A DNA stretch of 10,790 nt from GWC2-37-13 sp964564535 (GCA_964564535.1 CAZMBH010000032.1:1-10790); one strand, 5' to 3'; positions 1 through 6,511 are shown, counted from the first letter of the stretch. Numbers and translations: made by a program. Notes: generated by a model not told the origin, from the letters alone.

Positions 1-2
1 AC

Positions 3-86
3 TTCCGGCACCTTCATCATCGAATTATGACCCTCTCCGACGCAGAATTCGAAAAAGCCATGGCGCCTCATATTGGAGTGGACTAA
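3..86 (+). CDS. possible C-terminal tail of an upstream gene (partial)
   Basis: The frame beginning at base 3 is open from the window edge and stops with TAA at 84-86. Its last residues read MTLSDAEFEKAMAPHIGVD, which looks like a normal acidic/amphipathic protein end, but I recognise no family. A competing reading ends at TGA 28-30 in frame 1 (last residues TSGTFIIEL), and the ATG at 27-29 would overlap that stop in an ATGA arrangement. So either one gene ends at 86, or one ends at 30. Both would converge on the oxidoreductase encoded on the other strand. The stretch 87-140 contains only a weak stem (GCGCC 88-92 with GGCGC 107-111) without a T-tract, so no terminator is claimed. Confidence 0.25.
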   Translation, partial: FRHLHHRIMTLSDAEFEKAMAPHIGVD

Positions 87-140
87 AGCGCCAGCCCCGG
101 CAGAACGGCGCCCCGGAGGAACCGACGAACCTGTGAACAC

Positions 141-2219
141 CTACCTTTTTTCTACCATGCACGGGAGGTTTGCTATATTGGGCGTGCCGAATTCCTTTCC
201 CAGCCTCTCGACGGAGGTCAGCATATTGAAATTGGACCGCTGCCAATCGAATTGTGTGGCAGGGTCCCCTTCCGGAAACCACCACCCCAGGTCCGCGCTC
301 ACCACCCGGGGGTGGATCTTTTCCGTAATTCGGGCGGTCTGCGCAATCTCGCCGTACCGGGTACGGATCAGTACCTCATCCCCGTCGGCAATTCCCCTGG
401 CTGCTGCTGTTTCGGGGTGGATTTCCACCCGGGGGACCGGCCGTTTGTCGCGGAGCCGCTTTACCCACCGGTAAGAGGATAGAAGGTAATACCGGCTCTT
501 GGCGCTGATGAGGATGAGGGGATAGTCCGGATCGTCCGGCTCGGGCAGGCCGGCAAATTCAGGCAAGGCCTTGAGTTTGAATTTCTCGGCCGTGCTCAGC
601 ATCAGCTCCACCTTTCCCGTGGGCGTGCGAAAGCCTTTCTTTTCGTAGGCCCTGAACCGGTCAGGTCCTTTCAGATGCCCTCTCTCCACAAACTCCTGGT
701 AGGAGAGACCCGATGGTTTGAGCACGTCTTCCAGAAAGTTCTCAAAGTCGTCATGCCAGTACTGGGGGTCTGATACGCACTTACCCAACTCGTTCATGAT
801 CTTTATGTCGGGCCAGCATTCGGCCGGAGGATCCACGATCTTGGGCCGCGCCAGTATCATGCCGTGCCCGATGCCGTAATGCCCGATATCGTTCATCTCG
901 TACTGGTGGGCCACCGGAAACACGATGTCGGCCATGGCCGCGGTGGGCGTCATAAATAGGTCGGCTATGGCGATGAAGTCGAGGCGCCTCAAGGCCTCAT
1001 ACGTGAGTCGGCTGTCGGCCCATGCCACCAGGGGATTGGTGCACATCCCATAATACCCCCTCATGGGGTAGGGGGTGTCTTTTAGCACCGCTTTTCGAAA
1101 AAGCGCGGGGGGAACGGTCATGAATCTCGCGATGGTGTGGTGAAAGGCCCCCAGCATCTCCTTGCGCTTGTCTGGGATCAGGTCGGCCCGCACGAATTCC
1201 CCCAGGCCCATAATGTCGGGCTCATGGGCGTTGACGTTGCCCCCGCTGACCTCCAGGTTTCCGCAGACCGCCATCAGGCAGACCAGGGAACGGGCCGCGT
1301 CAAAGGCATGCATGTCATGTTCGATGGCGTTCCCCCACTGGAGGGCCGCAGGTTTGGCAGCGGCATATCTTCGGGCCGCTTCGCGGATCAGGTCTGCCGG
1401 GACCCAGGTGATATCAGCCACCGCCTCCGGGCTGTAGGCCTTGACGTGGCGAGAAAGCTCCTCGAACCCATAGGTGTAATTCTCCACAAAGGCCTTGTCG
1501 TATCGCGACTCCTCGATGATGACGTTGAGGAACCCCAATGCAAGGGCCTGGGCCGTCCCCGGCCGAAGTTGTAGCCAGATATCGGCCCGAGCCGCCAGCT
1601 CGGTCTTTCGAGGGTCCACAACGACCAGTTCGGCCCCGTTTCGAAGCTGGTCCAGCAGTTGGCTCGCGATCTGTCCCTCCTCGCTAGTGGAAAGGAGGTT
1701 GCTGGCCCAGGAGAGAACCAGACGGGTCGGGTGGTGAAGATCGGCCACCGGATAGAAGCCGCAGGTATGCACCCCGGTGATCTCCCTTGGGGCGTGGCAG
1801 ACGTCCTGTGAGGCGATGACATTGGGCGAGCCGAAAATATTGGCCAAGCGGATCAGGACAAAATGTTCCAGACCCTTGGGCATGCCCACGCCGAACCCGA
1901 CTGCACGGGCCCCATATCCCTCCTTTATTTTCAGCAAACTGTCAGCAGTCTCGGTCAGTGCATCCTTCCAGGAGATCCGCTCCCATTTCCCCTCGCCCCG
2001 TTCCCCTGCCCGCTTCAGGGGATAGCGGAGGCGGTGGGGGTGGTACAGACAATCGTGGGAAACGTTTCCTTTGTAACAGGTGTACCCTTTGTTCAGGAAC
2101 CCCTCCGGATCTCCCTTGACCTCGACGATGGTATTGTCCCTGACGCCCACCAGCAGCCCACAGCCGCCATGGTCCATCCTGGCGCAGTGTGTTTTTACCC
2201 AGCGAATTTCTCGCGACAT
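141..2219 (-). CDS. bis-MGD molybdo/tungstopterin oxidoreductase, acetylene-hydratase-like
   Basis: This 692-residue protein belongs to the DMSO reductase superfamily (two pterin guanine dinucleotides carrying Mo or W). It has an N-terminal iron-sulfur motif at residues 12-48, a central catalytic region, and a C-terminal dinucleotide-binding domain (about 570-690, including RVEIHPETAAARGIADGDEV and GWWFPEGDP). The likely metal ligand is Cys141 in the stretch SQDVCHAPREITG, at the place where acetylene hydratase and thiosulfate reductase-type enzymes carry cysteine. The iron-sulfur motif is odd: C12-x3-D16-x3-C20-x27-C48, with no second cysteine. No Tat or Sec signal is present, so it is probably cytoplasmic. 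From memory the overall sequence resembles acetylene hydratase, but that motif and the absence of partner subunits leave the substrate unknown. The start at 2219 was chosen because an AAGGAGG lies 10 bases upstream. The frame stays open to an ATG at 2360, but that extension has no family features. It stands alone, divergent from the other genes. Confidence 0.9.
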   Translation of the reverse strand: MSREIRWVKTHCARMDHGGCGLLVGVRDNTIVEVKGDPEGFLNKGYTCYKGNVSHDCLYHPHRLRYPLKRAGERGEGKWERISWKDALTETADSLLKIKEGYGARAVGFGVGMPKGLEHFVLIRLANIFGSPNVIASQDVCHAPREITGVHTCGFYPVADLHHPTRLVLSWASNLLSTSEEGQIASQLLDQLRNGAELVVVDPRKTELAARADIWLQLRPGTAQALALGFLNVIIEESRYDKAFVENYTYGFEELSRHVKAYSPEAVADITWVPADLIREAARRYAAAKPAALQWGNAIEHDMHAFDAARSLVCLMAVCGNLEVSGGNVNAHEPDIMGLGEFVRADLIPDKRKEMLGAFHHTIARFMTVPPALFRKAVLKDTPYPMRGYYGMCTNPLVAWADSRLTYEALRRLDFIAIADLFMTPTAAMADIVFPVAHQYEMNDIGHYGIGHGMILARPKIVDPPAECWPDIKIMNELGKCVSDPQYWHDDFENFLEDVLKPSGLSYQEFVERGHLKGPDRFRAYEKKGFRTPTGKVELMLSTAEKFKLKALPEFAGLPEPDDPDYPLILISAKSRYYLLSSYRWVKRLRDKRPVPRVEIHPETAAARGIADGDEVLIRTRYGEIAQTARITEKIHPRVVSADLGWWFPEGDPATQFDWQRSNFNMLTSVERLGKEFGTPNIANLPCMVEKR

Positions 2220-2229
2220 GTCGAAAATG

Positions 2230-2236
2230 CCTCCTT
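2230..2236 (-). promoter_or_regulatory. ribosome binding site fixing the oxidoreductase start
   Basis: On the minus strand this is AAGGAGG, a full anti-16S match, 10 bases before the ATG at 2219-2217. It is the reason for preferring the 692-residue product over the form starting at 2360. Confidence 0.75.
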
Positions 2237-2384
2237 GTCTGGTGCCCCGAAAATGCCATTCTTTTATGCCGAGCGATGTGTCATTTTTTATGCATTCCAT
2301 GCGTGACGCCTCCAGAGGCCTTTCTTCATGCCCTTGACCATCGATTTTTCCTTGACACATCCGTTAGCCCACTATAAGCTGTTC

Positions 2385-2402
2385 TATCAATACAGATTGA
2401 TA
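2385..2402. repeat. perfect inverted repeat, candidate operator
   Basis: TATCAAT (2385-2391) and ATTGATA (2396-2402) form perfect 7-base arms around a 4-base spacer (ACAG). It lies over the predicted -10 of the minus-strand promoter and between divergent transcription units. The half-site TATCAAT is a one-base variant of the TGTCAAT half-sites at 2421 and 2772, suggesting one regulator may bind several sites in this intergenic region. The binding protein is not known. Confidence 0.45.
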
Positions 2403-2426
2403 CCACATCTTGAATCTCGATGTCAA
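2397..2426 (-). promoter_or_regulatory. candidate sigma70-type promoter for the minus-strand oxidoreductase
   Basis: Read on the minus strand there is TTGACA (plus 2421-2426), an 18-base spacer and TATCAA (plus 2397-2402). The -35 is perfect and the -10 matches at four of six positions. It points at the gene starting at 2219, giving a leader of roughly 170 bases. The -10 hexamer forms one arm of the inverted repeat at 2385-2402, which would suit repression. This is inferred from sequence alone. Confidence 0.45.
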
Positions 2427-2467
2427 TCCATCGGCTCAAACGTCGCCGTTAACTCAAGGTAGCCCTT

Positions 2468-2662
2468 ATGAACATCGGTAAATATTCTCTGAATGAATAC
2501 AGCCGCCTTACTGAATCGTTTCATGGGGGTCTTGCCCCTGGAATGCTTATCCCCGGCATGAAGACAACGCTCCTGAGGCCGCTGCCGTATTATGCCGGCT
2601 GCTCGTATCAGGCATCGGATTCCATTTGTCCTGCACAGAGAGACCTGAGGTCAGCATCCTGA
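2468..2662 (+). pseudogene. orphan N-terminal fragment of an FmdE-like gene
   Basis: The first 31 residues of this 64-codon frame align without gaps to the first 31 of the FmdE-MoeA fusion at 4122, with 17 identities counted by eye. These include the shared MNIG start, the ESFHG motif with the conserved histidine, and the AP-G-LI-G segment. After about codon 32 the similarity disappears: the expected ETPKC-x-PDAI cysteine motif and all later domains are missing. The DNA has diverged substantially from the 4122 copy, so it is not a recent tandem duplication; it looks like the stump of a second, older FmdE-family gene. A small functional protein cannot be excluded, but the loss of the cysteine motif argues against it. 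Confidence 0.6.
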
Positions 2663-2683
2663 TCCATGGCGATGATTTTTTCC

Positions 2684-2713
2684 TTGACAGGCATTTCCAT
2701 TTTTACATATATC
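2684..2713 (+). promoter_or_regulatory. candidate promoter in the AT-rich intergenic region
   Basis: TTGACA at 2684-2689 is followed after 18 bases by TATATC (2708-2713), or after 17 by ATATAT. It reads toward the 2951 ORF and the IclR gene. It sits about 20 bases beyond the end of the FmdE fragment. The element TTTTTCCTTGACA that contains the -35 also occurs at 2345-2357, where a TATAAG follows at the less favourable spacing of 15. Confidence 0.35.
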
Positions 2714-2729
2714 ACATCCGAAATATGTA
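2704..2729. repeat. inverted repeat TACATAT / ATATGTA
   Basis: TACATAT (2704-2710) and ATATGTA (2723-2729) are perfect 7-base arms separated by 12 bases, lying over the -10 of the candidate promoter. In such AT-rich DNA this could occur by chance. Its arms share the ATATGT core with the palindrome at 7220-7239 upstream of the formate dehydrogenase gene. Confidence 0.25.
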
Positions 2730-2767
2730 TATTTGGTAAGTATGGGTCCATATGAAATATCTATAGA

Positions 2768-2805
2768 TTTTTGTCAATCCTGAAAAAGTGTCATATTGAC
2801 AAAAA
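2768..2805. repeat. 11-base perfect inverted repeat with TGTCAAT half-sites
   Basis: TTTTTGTCAAT (2768-2778) and ATTGACAAAAA (2795-2805) are perfect reverse complements separated by 16 bases. The right arm contains the TTGACA of the promoter at 2796-2823, so a protein bound here would block or recruit polymerase. The centre-to-centre distance of the half-sites is 27 bases, so a looped or multi-dimer arrangement is more likely than one compact dimer. The arm also matches the half-site class at 2385-2402. Confidence 0.5.
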
Positions 2806-2823
2806 ATGCCAATAAGTTATAGC
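2796..2823 (+). promoter_or_regulatory. candidate promoter for the IclR region
   Basis: TTGACA at 2796-2801, a 16-base spacer and TATAGC at 2818-2823 make a plausible sigma70-like promoter. It reads toward the 2951 ORF, the pterin-enzyme remnant and the IclR gene. Its -35 is embedded in the right arm of the 2768-2805 inverted repeat, a layout compatible with autoregulation. Confidence 0.4.
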
Positions 2824-2950
2824 TCTATAGCTTGGAACCTTCGGTAACCTGACACGCTACTGCAGGAAGCCGAGTTAACAGAAAAGAATGGCCGGGCGTC
2901 AGACGGTGTGATCCAGGGCATCCGCGATTGGCGCTGGAGGGACACGACAG

Positions 2951-3169
2951 ATGTACGTGGTGGAGAATTTTAATAGCCGCTTGCCGGATATTGGTTTTCT
3001 AAAAGGAAAGCCTGCCAAGGGACATATGCTGTGCCTCGTGAAGCTGAATGCCTTGTTGGATAAGGACGCCCATCTGAGTAAGATTCAACGAGCCCTTTTT
3101 GGAAGAGCGACAGAGACTACGTTTGCCTTAGGAAGATCAACCCCATGTGGGATTCGGCCTACGGGTTGA
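2951..3169 (+). CDS. small hypothetical ORF, 72 codons
   Basis: An ATG at 2951 is preceded by GGAGG at 2936-2940 with a 10-base spacer, giving a basic 72-residue product starting MYVVENFNSRLPDIGFLKGK. I recognise no domain. Its 3' part overlaps, in another frame, the xanthine-dehydrogenase-like remnant that starts at 3082, and the whole region appears degraded. It may therefore be a chance frame inside decaying DNA rather than a gene. The ribosome binding site is the only positive evidence. Confidence 0.2.
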   Translation: MYVVENFNSRLPDIGFLKGKPAKGHMLCLVKLNALLDKDAHLSKIQRALFGRATETTFALGRSTPCGIRPTG

Positions 3170-3243
3170 GCCTTGTTTGGGAACTCCCCCTGACCCCTGA
3201 ACGGGTTTACATGGCGCTCAAAAAGAAGAACGATGGGGCCTGA
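3082..3243 (+). pseudogene. remnant of a xanthine-dehydrogenase-family molybdenum subunit C-terminus
   Basis: The frame between TAA 3079-3081 and TGA 3241-3243 ends with LVWELPLTPERVYMALKKK, then NDGA. The pattern 'ELPLTPERV-x-x-ALK' within the last 25 residues is typical of the large molybdopterin-binding subunits of the xanthine dehydrogenase / CO dehydrogenase / aldehyde oxidase family. The preceding INPMWDSAYGLSLVW fits the usual 'NAIYDAIGVRI' segment loosely. There is no plausible start and no upstream homology, so only about 40-50 residues remain. The stop lies inside the start of the IclR gene at 3233, the short overlap expected if the two were once one operon. The family assignment is from memory of the C-terminal motif only. 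Confidence 0.45.
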
Positions 3244-4041
3244 AATCGCTCATCGTCACTCGCGAATCGCAAAAGGCACAAGCTATCAGGCCCCCGCGGT
3301 TCAAAAGGCGTTTCGGCTGCTGGAAAGGGTCGCCTCGGCTGAGGACGGTGGTCTCCGTCTGGCAGAGATATCCCAGACCCTCGGATTCAGCAAGGGTACG
3401 ACCCACGGTCTGATTCAGGCCCTTGTGGCAGTCGGCGCTCTGGACCAGACCCCCTTCGAAAGAAGTTCTTTCTCGGCCCCTCCATCATGGATTTGGCCTT
3501 CAAAAGTCGAAATTACTTTGCCATGTCCACTGAAGTCAGGCCGAGCCTGGAACGGCTTCGAAATCGAATCAACGAGACGATCTTTCATGGCGTCCAGAGT
3601 AATTCGAGGGGGATTATCCTGGCAGCGGCCAGGGCCTCGAAAACCCTGACCATCTCTTCCTCGCCCGGGGGGGGCACCATCCCTTTTCTTGCGGGGGCCG
3701 TCGGAAAGGCCTATCTGGCATCCCTGAGCGAAACACAGGCACTGGCCGTCATTCAAGAAAAAGGGCTTCGAAAATACACCTCTGCCTCCATTTTGGATGA
3801 AACGGCGTATCTCAAAGAACTGGCAAGGGTGCGCCGGGACGGATTTGCCCTGGATAACGAAGAATATCTGGCCGGTGTGAATGCCCTCGCCATGTCCCTG
3901 GGCCTGCACAGGGGCCTCCCTCTCCTCGTATGGGTTGTCGGATTTACGTATTCCATGCCGAAGGAGAGGATGCCGCAGATCATCCATGAGACCCTTGCTG
4001 CGGCCGAAGAATTGAAATCCGTCATGCACAGGGGACCTTAG
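3233..4041 (+). pseudogene. IclR-family transcriptional regulator, split by a frameshift
   Basis: Two frames together encode a standard IclR protein. The first (from ATG 3233) carries the winged helix-turn-helix: YQAPAVQKAFRLLERVAS, then LRLAEISQTLGFSKGTTHGL, continuing to ALDQT. The second (to TAG at 4039-4041) carries the linker KKFFLGPSIMDLAFKS and the effector domain, ending with the conserved GFALDNEEYLAGVNALA and a C-terminal helix. The switch is from the frame of 3233 to the frame of 3487, at the run of five C at 3450-3454. Adding one C restores TPLRKKFFLGP and a 269-residue protein, the normal family length. As written, translation from 3233 continues in the wrong frame to 3649 and lacks the effector domain. 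The cause could be a true deletion, phase variation in the C run, or a sequencing error. IclR proteins usually control adjacent catabolic operons, here probably the genes from 4122 onward or the oxidoreductase at 141-2219. Confidence 0.8.
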
Positions 4042-4071
4042 TCCACAAGCATGACGGTGCCCGGATTCAAT

Positions 4072-4083
4072 ATGTCGGGACAT
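4072..4083. repeat. short palindrome ahead of the cofactor gene cluster
   Basis: ATGTC-GG-GACAT is a perfect 5+5 inverted repeat in the 80-base gap between the IclR gene and the FmdE-MoeA gene. No convincing promoter hexamers accompany it, so the downstream genes may be co-transcribed with iclR. It could be an operator, but a repeat this short can arise by chance. Confidence 0.2.
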
Positions 4084-4121
4084 CGGTCCCCACACTCCTT
4101 CAGAACGCCGAGGAATCTCTC

Positions 4122-5756
4122 ATGAATATAGGCCCTCACTCATTTGATGAATTCGTTTCGATGGTAGAGTCCTTTCACGGGTATGCTGCACCCGGCGTGC
4201 TCATCGGAGGCATCATGGTCGAGCTGGCCATGAGAAATCTTCCCGATGGCGAGTTTTTTGACAGCATCTGCGAAACGCCGAAATGCCTTCCGGACGCCAT
4301 ACAGCTCCTAACGTCCAATACCGCTGGCAATGGCTGGATGAAAATATTGAACCTCGGCCGGTATGCCTTGAGTATGTACGAAAAGTTTGGTGGGGTCGGC
4401 ATCAGGGTTTTCGTTGATCCTGGCAAGCTGGAGCCATGGTCGGAAATCAAAAATTGGTTTTTCAAGCTCGCTCCCAAGAAGGAACAGGACTCCGATCTCC
4501 TTCGGGAACAAATCCGTGAGGCGGCATTTGAGATCTACAGCCATCATCCCGTCACCATACGTCCCAATCTCCTTGTGAAGAAAAGCCGGGGGAAGATCGC
4601 GACATGCTGCATCTGCGGAGAAGCCTATCCCGCTGAGGACGGAGGCCTATGCAGGGGCTGTCAGGGAGAATCTCCTTATCTTGAAACCGGCACGATCCAG
4701 GATCGAGACAGCGCAACGTCCTTTGCGTTCAAGCGAGTGCCGGTGGAAGAGGCCGTGGGTCGTCGTGCGTTGCACGATATGACACTTATTGTCCCCGGTG
4801 AGAGCAAGGGCGCGGCCTTCAAACGGGGACAGGATATTACGGTTGGGGATCTCTGCCGTTTGCAGCAGATGGGAAGACATCACCTGTATTTGGAGGACGA
4901 CAACAGCCCCGGCCCGGATTGGATTCATGAAGACGAGGCCGCACGGGCCTTTGGCCGCGCCATGTCGGGCGAAGGCGTCGCCTTCACGGATCAACCCAGT
5001 GAGGGAAAGGTCAATTTCACGGCCACGCGGGACGGTCTTTTTACCGTGGATGAAAAGCGCTTGGAGGCCTTCAACCTCGTACCGGGTGTGATGTGCGCCA
5101 CTCGCCAGAGTGGTTCCATGGTCTATAAGGACGCCTCATTGGCGGGCGCCAGGGCAATCCCGCTTTTCCTTCCCAAAAATGACCTCAAAAAAGCGTTAGC
5201 AGCCCTCGGAGATAGAACCCTTTTCAGCGTCTTGCCCTTACTCAAGGCAGAAGTAGGGATACTGGTGACGGGGACTGAAGTTTTCCAGGGGTTGGTGAAA
5301 GACAAATTCGCGCCCATTATCTCTGACAAAGTGGAAAAGCTTGGCTGCCGGGTCATCAAATCTCTGATTGTTCCGGACGACATTGGCGCCATACACCAGG
5401 GCATCAAGAGTCTCATTGACGATGGCGCGAACCTTTTGGTTACCACTGCGGGGCTTTCAGTGGATCCGGATGACATCACCCGTCAGGCCCTCATTGAAGC
5501 CGGCGCAACGGATATGCTATACGGCGCGCCCATCCTGCCGGGGGCAATGACCCTGCTGACCAGGATTGGCCCTGTACAGATCATCGGGGTACCTGCGTGT
5601 GCGCTGTACTTCAAAACCACCAGCCTGGATCTCTTGCTTCCGCGAGTGCTCGCCGGGGTCTCCATCACCCGTCTGGATCTGGCCAGGATGGGAAACGGTG
5701 GCTTCTGTCTCGGATGCAAGACCTGCACGTTTCCAAAATGTCCTTTTGGCAAATGA
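4122..5756 (+). CDS. FmdE domain-zinc ribbon-MoeA-like molybdopterin-binding fusion protein
   Basis: The 544-residue protein has four parts. Residues 1-150 are an FmdE domain (family of formylmethanofuran dehydrogenase subunit E): ESFHG with His19, and SICETPKCLPDAI with Cys50 and Cys55. Residues 162-180 are a zinc ribbon, C162-x2-C165-x11-C177-x2-C180. Residues about 200-525 are MoeA-like, with the MoCF-type pterin-binding motifs VTGTEV (382-387) and TTAGLSVDPDD (441-451). MoeA-type proteins insert molybdate or tungstate into adenylylated molybdopterin. The last 16 residues hold four cysteines (C529, C532, C535, C540; C-x2-C-x2-C-x4-C), enough for a metal site or Fe-S cluster. No export signal or membrane segment is present, so it is cytoplasmic. 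The start is supported by GAGGAA six bases before the ATG. The gene is followed after 10 bases by an E1-type gene. A role in metal selection or insertion for the nearby pterin enzymes is inferred. The 'TTAG' replaces the more usual 'TGG/SGG' of MoeA. Confidence 0.85.
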   Translation: MNIGPHSFDEFVSMVESFHGYAAPGVLIGGIMVELAMRNLPDGEFFDSICETPKCLPDAIQLLTSNTAGNGWMKILNLGRYALSMYEKFGGVGIRVFVDPGKLEPWSEIKNWFFKLAPKKEQDSDLLREQIREAAFEIYSHHPVTIRPNLLVKKSRGKIATCCICGEAYPAEDGGLCRGCQGESPYLETGTIQDRDSATSFAFKRVPVEEAVGRRALHDMTLIVPGESKGAAFKRGQDITVGDLCRLQQMGRHHLYLEDDNSPGPDWIHEDEAARAFGRAMSGEGVAFTDQPSEGKVNFTATRDGLFTVDEKRLEAFNLVPGVMCATRQSGSMVYKDASLAGARAIPLFLPKNDLKKALAALGDRTLFSVLPLLKAEVGILVTGTEVFQGLVKDKFAPIISDKVEKLGCRVIKSLIVPDDIGAIHQGIKSLIDDGANLLVTTAGLSVDPDDITRQALIEAGATDMLYGAPILPGAMTLLTRIGPVQIIGVPACALYFKTTSLDLLLPRVLAGVSITRLDLARMGNGGFCLGCKTCTFPKCPFGK

Positions 5757-5766
5757 GCCGCTGAAC

Positions 5767-6504
5767 ATGTTGACGCCTGAAGAGAAGGAGCGATACGCCC
5801 GCCAGATCATAGTGCCCGAGATCGGGGAGAAAGGCCAGGAAGCGCTGGGCAGGAGCCGGGTGCTGATTGCGGGCCTGGGCGGCTTGGGCTCGTTGGCGTC
5901 CCTTTATCTCGCCGCCGCAGGGGTTGGAACGCTCCGATTGGCGGACCAGGACCGGGTTTCCCTTTCGAACCTGAATCGGCAGATTCTCTACATGCATGCC
6001 GACATCGGCAGGATTAAGACCGAGGCGGCCACGGAAAGGCTCCTGGCCCTTAACGGCACGTGCCGCATTGATCCGGTGTGTGCCGATATCTGTGCCTCCG
6101 CCGAGCGTCTGGTGGAAGGGTGCGACGTGGTTATCGACGCCACAGACAATCTGGCGGCCCGAAGGGCCATCAACCGCTCAGCGGTCAAACTCGGTGTTCC
6201 CATGGTGTACGGTGGGATTGACGGCTTTTCGGGCACCGTCGCCGTTATCCTTCCCGGAAAGAGCGCCTGCCTTGAGTGCTTGTTTCCAGACAGGGGTTCC
6301 CACCAGAACTCCCGAACCATTGGCGCGATAGGGGCTGTGGTCGGCATGGTGGCATCCTTGCAGTGCGCCGAAGCCCTCAAACTGCTCCTGAAGACAGGCC
6401 AATCTCTGGCCGACCGAATGCTGCATATTCGAGCCGACCGCGGTGAGTGGAAATCCATCCGGACCCGGCGAAACCCGAACTGCCTTGTGTGCGCTTCCTT
6501 GTGA
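5767..6504 (+). CDS. moeB: MoeB/ThiF-family adenylyltransferase (E1-like)
   Basis: The 245-residue protein adenylates the C-terminal glycine of a ubiquitin-like sulfur carrier using ATP-Mg. Visible features in order are the N-terminal RYARQIIVPEIG, the nucleotide-binding GLGGLGS (36-42), the acidic/Arg pocket DQDRVSLSNLNRQI (60-73), Lys84, IDATDN (123-128), and two zinc-binding pairs, C168-x2-C171 and C239-x2-C242. Length and zinc spacing agree closely with E. coli MoeB. The position of the optional catalytic cysteine is Ser182 (QNSRTIG), as expected if it only adenylates and does not form a thioester. ATG 5767 is used because the MLTPEEKERY beginning matches the family; a longer open frame upstream overlaps the previous gene. 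The ribosome binding site is weak and the gap from the previous stop is 10 bases, suggesting translational coupling. MoeB rather than ThiF is favoured only by its molybdopterin neighbours. Confidence 0.85.
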   Translation: MLTPEEKERYARQIIVPEIGEKGQEALGRSRVLIAGLGGLGSLASLYLAAAGVGTLRLADQDRVSLSNLNRQILYMHADIGRIKTEAATERLLALNGTCRIDPVCADICASAERLVEGCDVVIDATDNLAARRAINRSAVKLGVPMVYGGIDGFSGTVAVILPGKSACLECLFPDRGSHQNSRTIGAIGAVVGMVASLQCAEALKLLLKTGQSLADRMLHIRADRGEWKSIRTRRNPNCLVCASL

Positions 6505-6511
6505 TGGCTAA

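Noticed and set aside
88..111. Terminator between converging genes near the window start
   Set aside because: The GCGCC/GGCGC stem is short with a 14-base loop and has no T-run on either strand.
2220..2360. Upstream extension of the minus-strand oxidoreductase to an ATG at 2360 (47 more residues)
   Set aside because: The extra residues have no family or signal-peptide features, and a full AAGGAGG sits 10 bases before the ATG at 2219.
3446..3460. Programmed -1 frameshifting as the normal expression mode of the IclR gene
   Set aside because: No stimulatory hairpin or family precedent was apparent; a one-base deletion or sequencing error in the C run is simpler.
3415..4095. Minus-strand open frame of 226 codons opposite the IclR gene
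   Set aside because: It lies opposite the conserved IclR effector domain and has no recognisable motif.
5566..5766. Extended start for the MoeB-like gene within the preceding gene
   Set aside because: The added 67 residues are an out-of-frame reading of the MoeA-like domain; the family start MLTPEEKERY is at 5767.
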